Below are positions 53,760 through 63,473 of a DNA stretch of 64,000 nucleotides, piece by piece (the stretch's first letter is position 1; the number at the start of each line of letters is the position of its first letter). The notes under the pieces are model-generated. The model was not told the DNA's origin. It saw only the letters and a list, made by a program, of their open reading frames with translations, and did not search any database. Both the position numbers and the translations under genes were made by a program. Source of the stretch: Bradyrhizobium sp. CSS354 (lineage in GTDB: Bacteria > Pseudomonadota > Alphaproteobacteria > Rhizobiales > Xanthobacteraceae). The stretch lies in NCBI RefSeq assembly GCF_029051725.1, contig NZ_JAACFU010000004.1:558001-622000 (forward strand). Direction: 5' to 3'.

Positions 53760-56700
53760 TCATTCATGGATGAAGGTGCCCCCAGCTCTTCCGAATTCGC
53801 TGATCGTCTGCAACAGCTCCTGTTGCAACACCATGCAAAGATTACGGGTCACCTCATAACCGACTTGGGTTGGATCATACCTCGTTTCGATCTGTAGATG
53901 GCCGGCTTGATATCCGACATCGAGCCAGAAGAGGTGAATCACGGCCCCTTCATCCATGTCTTCGCCGATCCAAAGTGGAGAAGGTTCCTTGCCTAGGAAA
54001 CGGCGTGGAAAATGGCGCTGCAAACCCGCCCGATAATTCACTCCAATTCTGGGCAAAGGCAGGCGATCGATCCGGCTCCGCACGGCTGGATCTCGGTTTA
54101 CGAATTTCATGGCCCGAAAGCCTATTCCGCTGCGCGGCAGGGCATTGCGCTGGCGGTATATTGAACGAGCACGATCGGGACGGGGCTCCGTTCCGGTGAG
54201 ACTCAAGGGAAGCGGAACGAGCTCGCTGATATGACCGATGATCTGAGATGGATCGAGATCGTCGAACAGCCGACCTCGGGTTGAGGTAAGGCTATCGATC
54301 CAGAGCGAATAATTGCCGAAAACGCGGCCAAAGGCGCCAGAAATGGCGGCAAGAAACACATCAAAGTCCTGACAGTGCGCCAATCTGGCTGAAATGTTGA
54401 GGAGATCAGCTGTCGCTTCTTCATCAATCTCAAGATGGTACTTGCCCTGATCTTCCCAAAGGGAGCGGCAATTCGCTTCATCCATGCGACCTTCAAGGCG
54501 TGCATAATGAAGCTCTCTCGCGGTCACTTTCGAAAAGCTCGCGCCGCCCAATGAGGTGGCGCTGACGTGCAAATTGAACTGATGGTAGTCAATCCTCTCC
54601 CAGTAGCTGAGTTCGGCTGGCGCTTCGCTGTTCGCGTAGTGTTCAAGGCGCTTCAACCATGCAGAGAGCAGTTGTATGTTCTCGGGGCCGCTCCGGGCGT
54701 GGCCCGAGGCCAGGGCGTACGCCGCATCCAATGCTTCCAGGAACAGTCGATAGCCTATCCCGTCCGCTACAAAATGGTGCATCAGGACCAGCAGATAGTA
54801 ATCGCCGCTTTCCGATGTGCGGAACACCGTGGCGTTAACAAGAGGCGTCTGGCCGTCAAACCGAAACATGTTTTGACGTCTTGCTGAGATGCTCTCGATT
54901 GCCTTACGCTGCTCTGGGTCGGTCATTCCGACAAGATCGATCTCCTCCGCGAGGCGTTCGACCCCGGAAGGTCCAATTGTCAGACGTAGACCGTCGTCGG
55001 TTCGGGCAATACGGAGTCTGAGGCCTTCATGCCTATCCATGACATGGGCAAGGGCGCGCTCCAGCATTCGTATATTCAGGACGCCGCCGGGCAAGAAAAA
55101 CAGATCGCCGATGTTGAAATGCTCATCGAAGCCGACAAGACGGTTCCAAGATGAGATTGCGGGGGTGACTGGCAATGAACCGTCGCCGGAAAGGAAGGTA
55201 TCGAGTGTAATTGCCGCTCCGTCTGCTGCCAATTCCCTGATGGTCGGTGTTCGATAGAGTTGGTCGACAGTGAGATTCAGCCCCGCTTTGCGCGCCAGCG
55301 TGACGCAGCGCACGCTGAGAAGAGAGTCGCCGCCGATATCAAAGAAGCTTTGATCGAGTCCGACCCACTTGGCGCCTAATAGATCCTGCCAGATCCCAAC
55401 AAGAATGCTCTCCTTCCTCGTACAGAGCTCAGCAGATGGAACAGGCCCGACCTCGCGGTAAGGACCGGACGACAGGCGAGCACGATCTATCTTTCCGTTC
55501 GCCGTAAGTGGAATACTGGCGACCAAACGGAAGGAGGCGGGAATCATGTAGGACGGCAATGTTTGGCGCAAGTGGGTGACAATATCTGCAGAGCTTAGAC
55601 CGTCCCGAGCCGGAACCATGCTAGCCGTCAACCGACGATGGTCATCGATGTCTTCTGCGACGACCGCGGCCTTTGCGATTGCCGGATGAGACTCAAGGGC
55701 TGATTCGACCTCCTCCAGTTCGATGCGAAAGCCCCGTACTTTGATCTGGTTGTCCGATCGGCCGCAAATCTCGAGAAGGCCGCTTGTTGAGATGCGCGCG
55801 ATATCGCCACTTCGATAAAGAACGCTGTATTGCCCGCCGTCATACGGATTCGGCACGAAACAGCGGTTGGTCCGATCTTGATCCCGCCAGTACCCAGCGC
55901 TCACGCAGCGTCCCGCGATGCAGAGTTCGCCGGCGGCTCCGACCGGGACTCTCTTCAACCGGGCATCGAGCACGTAGAGTTTGACGTTATCGATTGGGCG
56001 TCCAACGGGGACGCGCGACAAGCCGTCGCAGGCATCCGATGTTTCGTAGACTGCCGCATTGGATGCACATTCCGTAGCACCATAGAAGTTCCACAACGGC
56101 ACGTCCGGGAAATACTCACGCCAGCGAACAGGGAGCCAGGAAGGCATCGGTTCGGCGCTGCTTGTGACCAAGCGCAAGGCGGTCGGTCGCGAGTGCCGTT
56201 CTTGGGAAGCAATGAGGCCGGACAGGAGTGGCGGCGAGGCAAACAAGTGTGTCACGCGATGTCTCGCCAAGGTGCACAGCAACAGATCTGGATCCAGCAA
56301 CTGCTCTTGGGTTAGGATCAGGGCGGGCACGCCTCTCAGAAGCCCCCCAAAGTACTCCCAAGCGGACGCAACAATTGATGCGGACTTCTGAACAACCATC
56401 ACGTCTGTGCTATCGAACGGAAAGCGCCGCCACATCCAGTTCAGTCGATTGAGAATTGCCGATTCCGGTATAAGAACTCCCTTCGCCTTCCCGGTTGAGG
56501 ACGAGGTGTATATAAGGCTCGCAATTCCCTGATCTGGTGGCTTGTCGCTGCACTCAGAATCGCGCGCGGGCGCGCCGCACGCTTCTAGCGTCAATAAACA
56601 TCTCGAGGGCACTTCAAAAGCAGGTTCAGAGCTATCTGCGTGAACCAAAAGCTTTGCTTGACTATCTCGCAGGATATGTTCGATCCGATCACGCGGATAA

Positions 56701-59700
56701 TCCGGCGATATAGGGACAACAATGGACTGCAAATCTCGTGCGGCAAGAATGACAGCAGCAACGTCAGGCGACCGGTCGACCAGCATGGCGACCATGTCGC
56801 CAGCCCTCACGTCAGAAGTCCGCAGTAACGACCTGATGGCTGTTACGCGCTCACGCAACTGGCCGAATGTGATCTGACCGAAATCGCCATAATATGCCAC
56901 CTGGCTGCGATTAGAGACGCTGATTTGCTCGAACGCTTGGACAAGCGGACATTCGGTATCATATGACTGCGCCGAGCCCTCTAGCGCGTCCAGCATCGCG
57001 ACGTCTGACTCGCTGAGGCAGCTCAGATCTTCAATCGGCGTAAGCGGCTTCTCAATGCAGGCTGCAATCAGGCGGCGCAGATTGTCGGCCATGCGGATAA
57101 TCAGATCGCTGGAAAATAGGTCTTCCGCGTACGCTAGCTGGAGGGCAATTTCCTCGCCCTGATCTTGTGCGTACAATGTCAGATCGAATTTTGCGTAGCC
57201 GGTCTCGTATTCGCGGAATGTCAGATCCAACTCATGTTCGCCAAGTGGCTCCGCGGCCTCGGAGTACATGTTGAACATAACTTGGAAGATCGGTGAACGT
57301 CCCGCTTCGCGATGTAGCCTGGTATCCCTTACCATCCAGCCGAACGGATATGCCGAATTTGCGATGGCATCGCTGACCAGTGCCTGGATGCGCAAGGCAT
57401 GAACCGCAAAGGACTGGCCCACATCGATCGCGGTGCGGATTGGCAGCATGTTCAGGAAGAAACCAACAAGTTCGGCACTGCCAGGTTGATCCCGTACGAC
57501 GTGCGGTATGCCGACGATGATATCATCCTGACCGCTATACATCCGCAGCAGAAGCTTGAAACATGCGAGGAGTGCTGTCGACGTGGTGAACCTATGTCGG
57601 CGCGCAAACTCCCTTATCTGATGGGATAGCTCGCTGCCAAGTGGGACCGCATGCGATGCGCCGCGATACGAATTTGTCTGCGGCCGCGCTCGTCCCGTTA
57701 CAAGCGAAAGCACCGGCGGATCATCACCAATCTGGCGACGCCAATAGCTACATTGGTTGGCAAGCGCCTCCGGAGTAGCGTGTTGTGTTTCCCAGACCGC
57801 GTAGGTCGAGAGTGACACTCGGTTCTCTGGCAGAAACGCCGCGGCATCCACGTACCTTTGTCGGAGGTCCCTGAGCAGAACAGAGATCGACCAGGCATCG
57901 ATGATGATTTCGTGAGCGGTGATCAGTATGAGATGGTTGTCAGGGCCAAAACTGATCATGCGCGCGCGAAACAGATGACCCTGGCTGAGATCAAAGCGGC
58001 CGTTCAGCTCTGTTCGCCGTAGCTCTGCGATCAGCTTCTCAGCCTCCTGCGACGTGAGTTGAGATGCATCAGTCAATTGGAGACTTGCGCAGTCCGGAGC
58101 ATCAAAAAGCTGAACCGGACCGTCCTCGTCGATAATGCGTGCCGAAAGTGCCTGATGGGAATGAACTACATCGGTCCAGGCGCGATTGAACGCGGCCAGA
58201 TCGATGATGCCCCGCATTCGCAGGCCGCCCTGAATGATGTAGTTCTTGGCAGACGGATCGAGCTGCGAAAGAAACCACAGGTGCTCTTGAACTCGCGTCA
58301 GAGGCGATCGTGTAAGCAGCTTTCCGCAAGCGGCTGCTGTGTACTGTCTAGATTCGGCTAGCGCCGAGATCGAAGCCGCAAGAGATCGGATCGTTCCATT
58401 CAGGACCAGCCTGAAATCCGTTCTCACTCCGAGCTCGGTCTGCAAACGGCCCAATATGAGCATTGCCCGGAGCGAGTCTCCGCCGAGGCTTATGAACTGG
58501 TCATTCACACCAATGTTCTCAAGGCGCAGAACACCGGACCAAATCTGGCGCAGCTGGGCTTCGAGGTCGGTTTGCGGTTCCTCGAATGGCGTCGGCAATG
58601 GAGGGCGAAGACTGGTCGGGTCGGGCAATGCTCCAAAATCGACCTTTCCATTACTGGTCAGTGGAATACCGTCGACGTGGATGATTCTTTCTGGGAGCAT
58701 GTAGATGGGCAGAGCTTCAGCAAGGAAGTCCTGAAGCTCGCCTTCCGTTACCTCAGCTGAAGCGGACACATACGAGATGAGTCGTCTCGTCCCGCTTTCC
58801 CCCTCGGCCCTGGTTATGTCTCTCGCCATAAGCTTTACGCCTGCGCAGACGGAGGCGACCGCGACGGCGCCACGCACCGAATGATGAGCGGAGAGGCGAG
58901 CCTCGATTTCTCCTAGCTCAATTCTGTGCCCGCGGATTTTGACCTGACGGTCCCGTCGACCGAGACATTCCAAAAGACCATCGGAACGAAAGCGCCCGAG
59001 ATCGCCTGTCCTGTATAGGCGCTGCAAGGACGGAACGTTTGAGAACGGGTTTGGCCCAAAGGCATCCTTAGTGCGGACGTCGTCATTGACGTAACCAGCC
59101 GCGACGCCAACGCCGCTAACGCAGATTTCGCCGACCTCTCCCGCCTTGCACAGCCGCTGCCCGTCGGCGATATAAACCTCAAGATTAGAAATCGGTTTGC
59201 CGATCGGCACATAAGCGTCAGCCAGCGCAGGCGGCGCGGAAACCAGATGATGCGTGACGCCGTCCGCGCACTCGGTCGGCCCGTAGTGGTTGAGAATGGG
59301 GACGCGCGGATATAAGGCAAGCCACGCGCGCGCCAGTGCGGGTGTCAAAGGTTCTCCGACCGTCGAAATAATCCGCAAACCGTCCAGAGCTCGATCAGCC
59401 GCCGCAAGCGGCTGCAAATATTCAACAAATACTGCAAGCATCGAGGGAACGAGTTGAACTACCGTCACGCCTTGTCCCTGAATCGCTTTGAGAAGCGATA
59501 TTGGCGATTTCAGTGTCGCATCATCAATGAGCGCGGTACAGCCTCCGACGCAAAGCCCCGCCAAAAGCTGCCACAACGAGATGTCAAAGCAGTGCGATGC
59601 CGTCTGCGCAATGCAATCCGTCCGAGTGAGGGTTAGGGCATCAATCTTTGCCGCCAGATGATTGTTTAGGGCTGCACGGTCGATCATTGCCCCCTTAGGA

Positions 59701-60245
59701 CGGCCCGTTGAACCAGAGGTAAACAGAATGTAAGCAAGTCCATCCTCGCTCCATGATGGCACAACAGACGAAGTCTGGCCCTTGCACAGCGCCGCCTCTA
59801 TCGTCATGAATTGCGTGGCGCCTTCGCTGCTCGCCCGGATTGGCCTGACCGAATCTAGCTGGGCTGGCCCTATAATCAGAGCACAGCGACTCTGCTCGAT
59901 CATGAATGATGTACGCGGAGCCGGTAACGATGGATCGAGCGGCAGGTACGTTGATCCAGCCTTCAAAATTGCGACTACTGCCGTCGCCCAGTCGAGGTCC
60001 CGCTCACCCCAATAGCCAATCACTGTGCCGCGAGCGCACCGCTCTCGTAACGTCCTCGCGAGGCATTCCGATCTTACTCGCAGCGCCTTGTACGTAAGTT
60101 CGTCTGCGCCGTACCTCAGCGCAACCCTCTCCGGATCCGATCTTGCAAGGCGATCGACCGCCGTGATCGCATCGACCGGCTGACGTTCCACAAGCTGATT
60201 TTTTCCTGATCGATTTTCGGTAGGCATACGTGTCTCGCCATTCAT
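53760..60245 (-). CDS. Nonribosomal peptide synthetase, A-PCP-C-A-PCP-C
   Basis: Protein of 2161 residues. Order: A1 (about 30-545; ILFTSGSTGRPKG 173-185, NHYGPTE 319-325), PCP1 (GGDSL, Ser591), C1 (about 645-1080), A2 (about 1095-1595; LIYTSSSTGKAKG 1244-1256, NFYGATE), PCP2 (GGDSL, Ser1641), C2 (about 1690-2161; MHHFVADG). C1 has HEIIIDA (778-784) instead of HHxxxDG, so its second His is Glu. In A2 the Asp that normally binds the amino group (FDxS) appears to be Val (SIVASAWE), which suggests a non-alpha-amino substrate. No thioesterase or reductase: the last C domain may release the product. Start ATG 60245 follows AAGG. Confidence 0.9.
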   Translation of the reverse strand: MNGETRMPTENRSGKNQLVERQPVDAITAVDRLARSDPERVALRYGADELTYKALRVRSECLARTLRERCARGTVIGYWGERDLDWATAVVAILKAGSTYLPLDPSLPAPRTSFMIEQSRCALIIGPAQLDSVRPIRASSEGATQFMTIEAALCKGQTSSVVPSWSEDGLAYILFTSGSTGRPKGAMIDRAALNNHLAAKIDALTLTRTDCIAQTASHCFDISLWQLLAGLCVGGCTALIDDATLKSPISLLKAIQGQGVTVVQLVPSMLAVFVEYLQPLAAADRALDGLRIISTVGEPLTPALARAWLALYPRVPILNHYGPTECADGVTHHLVSAPPALADAYVPIGKPISNLEVYIADGQRLCKAGEVGEICVSGVGVAAGYVNDDVRTKDAFGPNPFSNVPSLQRLYRTGDLGRFRSDGLLECLGRRDRQVKIRGHRIELGEIEARLSAHHSVRGAVAVASVCAGVKLMARDITRAEGESGTRRLISYVSASAEVTEGELQDFLAEALPIYMLPERIIHVDGIPLTSNGKVDFGALPDPTSLRPPLPTPFEEPQTDLEAQLRQIWSGVLRLENIGVNDQFISLGGDSLRAMLILGRLQTELGVRTDFRLVLNGTIRSLAASISALAESRQYTAAACGKLLTRSPLTRVQEHLWFLSQLDPSAKNYIIQGGLRMRGIIDLAAFNRAWTDVVHSHQALSARIIDEDGPVQLFDAPDCASLQLTDASQLTSQEAEKLIAELRRTELNGRFDLSQGHLFRARMISFGPDNHLILITAHEIIIDAWSISVLLRDLRQRYVDAAAFLPENRVSLSTYAVWETQHATPEALANQCSYWRRQIGDDPPVLSLVTGRARPQTNSYRGASHAVPLGSELSHQIREFARRHRFTTSTALLACFKLLLRMYSGQDDIIVGIPHVVRDQPGSAELVGFFLNMLPIRTAIDVGQSFAVHALRIQALVSDAIANSAYPFGWMVRDTRLHREAGRSPIFQVMFNMYSEAAEPLGEHELDLTFREYETGYAKFDLTLYAQDQGEEIALQLAYAEDLFSSDLIIRMADNLRRLIAACIEKPLTPIEDLSCLSESDVAMLDALEGSAQSYDTECPLVQAFEQISVSNRSQVAYYGDFGQITFGQLRERVTAIRSLLRTSDVRAGDMVAMLVDRSPDVAAVILAARDLQSIVVPISPDYPRDRIEHILRDSQAKLLVHADSSEPAFEVPSRCLLTLEACGAPARDSECSDKPPDQGIASLIYTSSSTGKAKGVLIPESAILNRLNWMWRRFPFDSTDVMVVQKSASIVASAWEYFGGLLRGVPALILTQEQLLDPDLLLCTLARHRVTHLFASPPLLSGLIASQERHSRPTALRLVTSSAEPMPSWLPVRWREYFPDVPLWNFYGATECASNAAVYETSDACDGLSRVPVGRPIDNVKLYVLDARLKRVPVGAAGELCIAGRCVSAGYWRDQDRTNRCFVPNPYDGGQYSVLYRSGDIARISTSGLLEICGRSDNQIKVRGFRIELEEVESALESHPAIAKAAVVAEDIDDHRRLTASMVPARDGLSSADIVTHLRQTLPSYMIPASFRLVASIPLTANGKIDRARLSSGPYREVGPVPSAELCTRKESILVGIWQDLLGAKWVGLDQSFFDIGGDSLLSVRCVTLARKAGLNLTVDQLYRTPTIRELAADGAAITLDTFLSGDGSLPVTPAISSWNRLVGFDEHFNIGDLFFLPGGVLNIRMLERALAHVMDRHEGLRLRIARTDDGLRLTIGPSGVERLAEEIDLVGMTDPEQRKAIESISARRQNMFRFDGQTPLVNATVFRTSESGDYYLLVLMHHFVADGIGYRLFLEALDAAYALASGHARSGPENIQLLSAWLKRLEHYANSEAPAELSYWERIDYHQFNLHVSATSLGGASFSKVTARELHYARLEGRMDEANCRSLWEDQGKYHLEIDEEATADLLNISARLAHCQDFDVFLAAISGAFGRVFGNYSLWIDSLTSTRGRLFDDLDPSQIIGHISELVPLPLSLTGTEPRPDRARSIYRQRNALPRSGIGFRAMKFVNRDPAVRSRIDRLPLPRIGVNYRAGLQRHFPRRFLGKEPSPLWIGEDMDEGAVIHLFWLDVGYQAGHLQIETRYDPTQVGYEVTRNLCMVLQQELLQTISEFGRAGGTFIHE

Positions 60246-60260
60246 CGCCTTCTGCGGCCC

Positions 60261-60532
60261 TCAAATCAGAACACCGAGGATCCTGATTGAGGTGTGCATT
60301 GCGTAGCCGCTCTGGTTCTGCCAGTCATATTGTGCCGTTTTGCCCGTTCTTAACTTCTCGTCTTTTGCGTTCACTTCGATTTCCTCGATGATCGGCAGGG
60401 GAACGCGGCCGGACGCTAGGGCCTCAAGTTGGCGTTGGCATCTACCGGATCTTGTAGTAGACACGCGATAGTCTGCATGGCACCCGCAACCAACGCGCTC
60501 AGAGACTCGTTCGGGCTTGTGGTTTCTTGCAT
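60261..60532 (-). pseudogene. Possible small gene before NRPS, with one frameshift
   Basis: GAGGAGAGCCCA before the ATG at 60532 is a good ribosome site. It starts MQETTSPNESLSALVAGAMQ and stops after 38 residues. If one base is shifted near 60,422 the reading continues EALASGRVPLPIIEEIEVNA to ...TSIRILGVLI (stop 60,261), 15 bases before the NRPS start. Together this would be a protein of about 90 residues, in the right place to be the first gene of the NRPS operon. Family not recognised. Confidence 0.35.
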
Positions 60533-61639
60533 TTGGGCTCTCCTCATGGAAGCGGACTTGGCGTTCGCCGGGCTGCAGGCCACCTGCGGCGCCCAAGCGA
60601 TGACATCGATTGTGCAAGAACCAGCACAAAGGTGTGTTACCGTTTTCCACGAGGCCGGCGTTGTTTGCCATAGCCGTTGAAGGACAGTCGTTAAGCGTTC
60701 AAACATTTGGTGCTCGTGGCTATCACGAGATAGCTAGGGGGCAGCCTAACGCCTCGTAGGCGTGCAGAACCATCCGCCGCGAGCTCCTTAATCCGCTGAT
60801 TGTTCGCAGTCGTCCGCCTTGGTGCAAACGAAAATTCAGTCAAAAACGTTTGCTGCGGACCCGCAGGCGACGTCCAGTCTAGGCCAAAGGGCGCTCCGAT
60901 ACGGCTTTCCGAACCGGAATCGAATTGCGCGTAGCGCCTTCGCTTACCCTCCACGACATGCATGCTCGGCAGTTCTCTTCGCGCGTCACAGAAGCTTCGT
61001 CTCGGCGCCTACAGCAGAACCGATACGAATAATGTTGCGACCAAGCCGCTTAGCACTACGGCGAAGCCGGAGCCAGACTGTTATTGCCGCCCTCATATTC
61101 GTGGTAAGCTGGAAGACGCTGATGATGAGCCTTTCCTGCGACTGCCGCGTTGCGTGATGATCCCTCGTGACGATCTTTCGCACGAGCCGGATTCGATGAC
61201 CGCGGCGTAGCCGTGCGATCCCTGTGTGGGTGGAACTGTCCAGCTCCAAACCGGCTCCGCTCGCCGACGATATCCATTGGCTTCGCCGTTACGGCATGTG
61301 TCTCGATTGATCGAAAATCTGTCCAGGGCAACAAAAGTGTCCTTCTGCTGCCGCAGCGGGAAAGGGGCTTCCTGCTGCGCAGCATGCTGTCGGACGGTCA
61401 GCTTTAAGACCATTGTCCACAACGTGACGTACCCACCCGGTACGAAGCAACTTGAGACCGCACACTTCCAAGCGGCACGCTGCTTGCTTCATTCGTGGTG
61501 CCATCACGATGCCAGCTCGATCGGTAGTGGATCGGGAAAGCGCCGCGGAGTGTTTGATGCGATCTGGAGTTCGTTTTTGGGAAGCGACAACGATCACCGC
61601 AAGCGGCACAGCCAATTCGGCGGACGTACAACTGCCATC
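60533..61639. other. Long interval without a recognised gene
   Basis: About 1.1 kb upstream of the NRPS region. Open frames such as 60691-60963 (-) exist but lack family character or ribosome sites. It should contain the NRPS operon promoter; I found no -24/-12, nod-box-like or tts-box-like sequence by eye. Confidence 0.35.
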
Positions 61640-62020
61640 GGCTCTGTGGAGCTGGTCCGGAGAACACATTGGCGGGCACGCCGGCCGTGCTGCTTACGGC
61701 CAAAAATCCTTCAGTAATCCCTGCGGTCCGCCAGTCTATGGCGGCCGCGGCGATACTCCTGTGTTTCTGGCAGGCGACCAGATCGGCTACGACTGGCAGA
61801 AGAATAGCTGGGTACTTGGCCTCAAACTCGAAGCCAGCAGTGCTATCTCCGACGGCACAAATACCCGCCTCGCCGCCTCCGGCATAATGCTGAGCCCAAG
61901 GCGAGTCCAAACGTCTTTGTCACCGGAGCCGGTCGCCTCGGTTACGCCTTTGTCGCGCAGCGCCACACGCCCTGAAGGGAGGCGTGGCTTGGCAAAACAA
62001 TTGGGGGCGCCGTCATCAAT
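61640..62020 (+). pseudogene. Outer-membrane beta-barrel protein remnant (Omp25/31-like)
   Basis: GGHAGRAAYGQKSFSNPCGP, then FLAGDQIGYDWQKNSWVLGL and, in a second frame, NVFVTGAGRLGYAF and KGGVAWQNN are parts of the rhizobial small-porin barrel family. There are at least two frameshifts and no start or C-terminal strand. Confidence 0.65.
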
Positions 62021-62039
62021 GACAACGAGTTTGGCCAAT

Positions 62040-62472
62040 GTCGGCGACGCCGCGGCTGGGTGCACAAGACCGTGAACGTCCTGGACAAGCTCTCCGTCTC
62101 GGTGCAGGCCACCATGAGGAAGGATTTGCCCGAGGTCTATTTGGCGCGAACCGAGCGTCCGCCGAAGCGGCGACCGACGTTTTCGCCGATTGCGCCAAGT
62201 ACGGCCGGGCGGTCGAATGCCTGGTCAAGGATCGCGAAGCGCCGCCGGCCTTCTACGATTTTCTTGCCGAACACTGGGATCACTTGCGCACCACCAAACC
62301 CATCGAGCGCGTGTTCGCCACCGGGCGATACAGGACCGTGCGGCCGAAGGCCTCCTTGTCGCCAACCACAGCCAAGCTGATGGTATTCAAGCTGGTGATC
62401 GCCGCATCAAGGACCTGGCGGCGGCTCAAAGGCACAAATCGGTTGCCCAAGGTCGTCGCAATTCGCGATTGA
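62040..62472 (+). pseudogene. IS256-family transposase, C-terminal remnant
   Basis: GWVHKTVNVLDKLS in one frame, then KYGRAVECLVKDREAPPAFY, AEHWDHLRTTKPIERVFATG and LMVFKLVIAASRTWRRLKGT in another are the C-terminal part of a mutator-type transposase. The shift lies near 62,150. A start-like piece of the same transposase type lies at 63122. Confidence 0.8.
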
Positions 62473-62583
62473 ACGCGTCATTGAGAGCATGCAAGTGCCG
62501 GCAAGCCAAGCGCCTGATCACCTCGTCACCTAAATCCCGAATAGCTCAGCTTATTGGGCCGATAATTCAATGGAGATTTCTTA

Positions 62584-62976
62584 ATGACTATTGATGACGG
62601 GAAGGACGCCCCACCGGCTCTGTCTACCGGTGCGACGCATATACTCATCGAACTATGGGGAGCGAAGAACCTCGACGACCCGGCCATTGCGGAAGACGCA
62701 ATTCGAAAAGCCATCCGTGCGGCGAGTGCGACATTACTCCACCTTCATGTTCATAAGTTTTGTCCGGGTCACGGCGTCTCCGCAATAGCCTTGTTGGCTG
62801 AATCGCACATTACCTTGCATACTTGGCCTGAGAGGTCCTACGCGGCCGCTGATGTTTTCGTATGTGGCGACAGCGATCCTGCGGGCGCCGTGCCAATTCT
62901 AGTTGAGGCCTTTCAGCCCGAACGGTCGGACGTTCGCAGCTTCCGGAGAGGTGCGTCGATCATGCCAACGCATTGA
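62584..62976 (+). CDS. S-adenosylmethionine decarboxylase (SpeH-type) homologue
   Basis: Protein of 130 residues, the size of a prokaryotic SpeH proenzyme. The self-cleavage and active-site region AESHITLHTWPERSYAAADV is intact: Glu73-Ser74 (site that gives the pyruvoyl group), His79, and Cys94 in VFVCGD. Active enzymes make decarboxylated SAM, the aminopropyl donor for polyamines. GGAG lies before the ATG. No spermidine synthase gene is near; instead the gene lies in the NRPS region, framed by transposase pieces. It may serve polyamine synthesis or supply a building block for the peptide; the second is speculation. Confidence 0.82.
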   Translation: MTIDDGKDAPPALSTGATHILIELWGAKNLDDPAIAEDAIRKAIRAASATLLHLHVHKFCPGHGVSAIALLAESHITLHTWPERSYAAADVFVCGDSDPAGAVPILVEAFQPERSDVRSFRRGASIMPTH

Positions 62977-63121
62977 AGCAGATGATCGATCTCGTTGGAA
63001 TAGCCGGTCATGTTTCCGCCCGCGAGCTATCGCCCAAAGTTGGTGACGGGAGAATCGGGAAGGTCGGCATATCGTGGGGGTGCTTGACGCCTGCACTTCT
63101 CCACCGAAGGAGCGATATGCC

Positions 63122-63244
63122 ATGTCCAACGATAACAACATCAAGCTGGGTCAGCCAGGAAACGTCGAGGATCGACTCACCGAAATCTTGCGCAATGCCG
63201 CTCGAGCGCGTCCGGATCCATACCGCCGAGCTGGATGCGATTGA
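63122..63244 (+). pseudogene. IS256-family transposase, N-terminal remnant
   Basis: MSNDNNIKLGQPGNVEDRLT followed by EILRNAARA is the usual beginning of an IS256-group transposase of rhizobia. The similarity stops after about 31 residues and the frame ends at 63,244. The order (C-terminal piece at 62040, N-terminal piece here) means these are not halves of one element split by a simple insertion. Confidence 0.6.
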
Positions 63245-63473
63245 AGTAGTTCAGGCATGCCACATCCTCGGTGTTGTTCTTGTAGCTCTGGGCCTTCTTG
63301 CGATCGAAGACGTGGTGAGCCTTCCCATGCTTATTGGCGAACTGGCGCAGGTAGACACGTAGTGCTGGTTTACAGGCTCTTTCGAGTTTTCCCCAGGCAT
63401 GGTCCCCCGGCGAGTGGCCATCTTGTTTCCAGGCCTGGCCTGTTTGGACAAAGGCAACGCGCGATATCCACAT
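63177..63473 (-). CDS. Hypothetical ORF (98 aa), possible fragment
   Basis: The C-terminal half (RQFANKHGKAHHVFDRKKAQ, then NTEDVACLNYFNRIQLGGMD) looks like a genuine conserved protein segment, but I cannot name it. The N-terminal 35 residues look like non-coding DNA. It overlaps the end of the transposase remnant on the other strand, so it is probably a truncated gene. Confidence 0.3.
   Translation of the reverse strand: MWISRVAFVQTGQAWKQDGHSPGDHAWGKLERACKPALRVYLRQFANKHGKAHHVFDRKKAQSYKNNTEDVACLNYFNRIQLGGMDPDALERHCARFR

Noticed and set aside
60246..61640. nod box, tts box or NifA/RpoN promoter before the NRPS
   Set aside because: By eye I found no TGGCAC-N5-TTGC, nod-box or tts-box match, so symbiotic regulation is not claimed.
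62520..62560. TAGCTCAGCTTATTGGGCCG, resembling a tRNA D arm
   Set aside because: No matching acceptor, anticodon or T arm around it.
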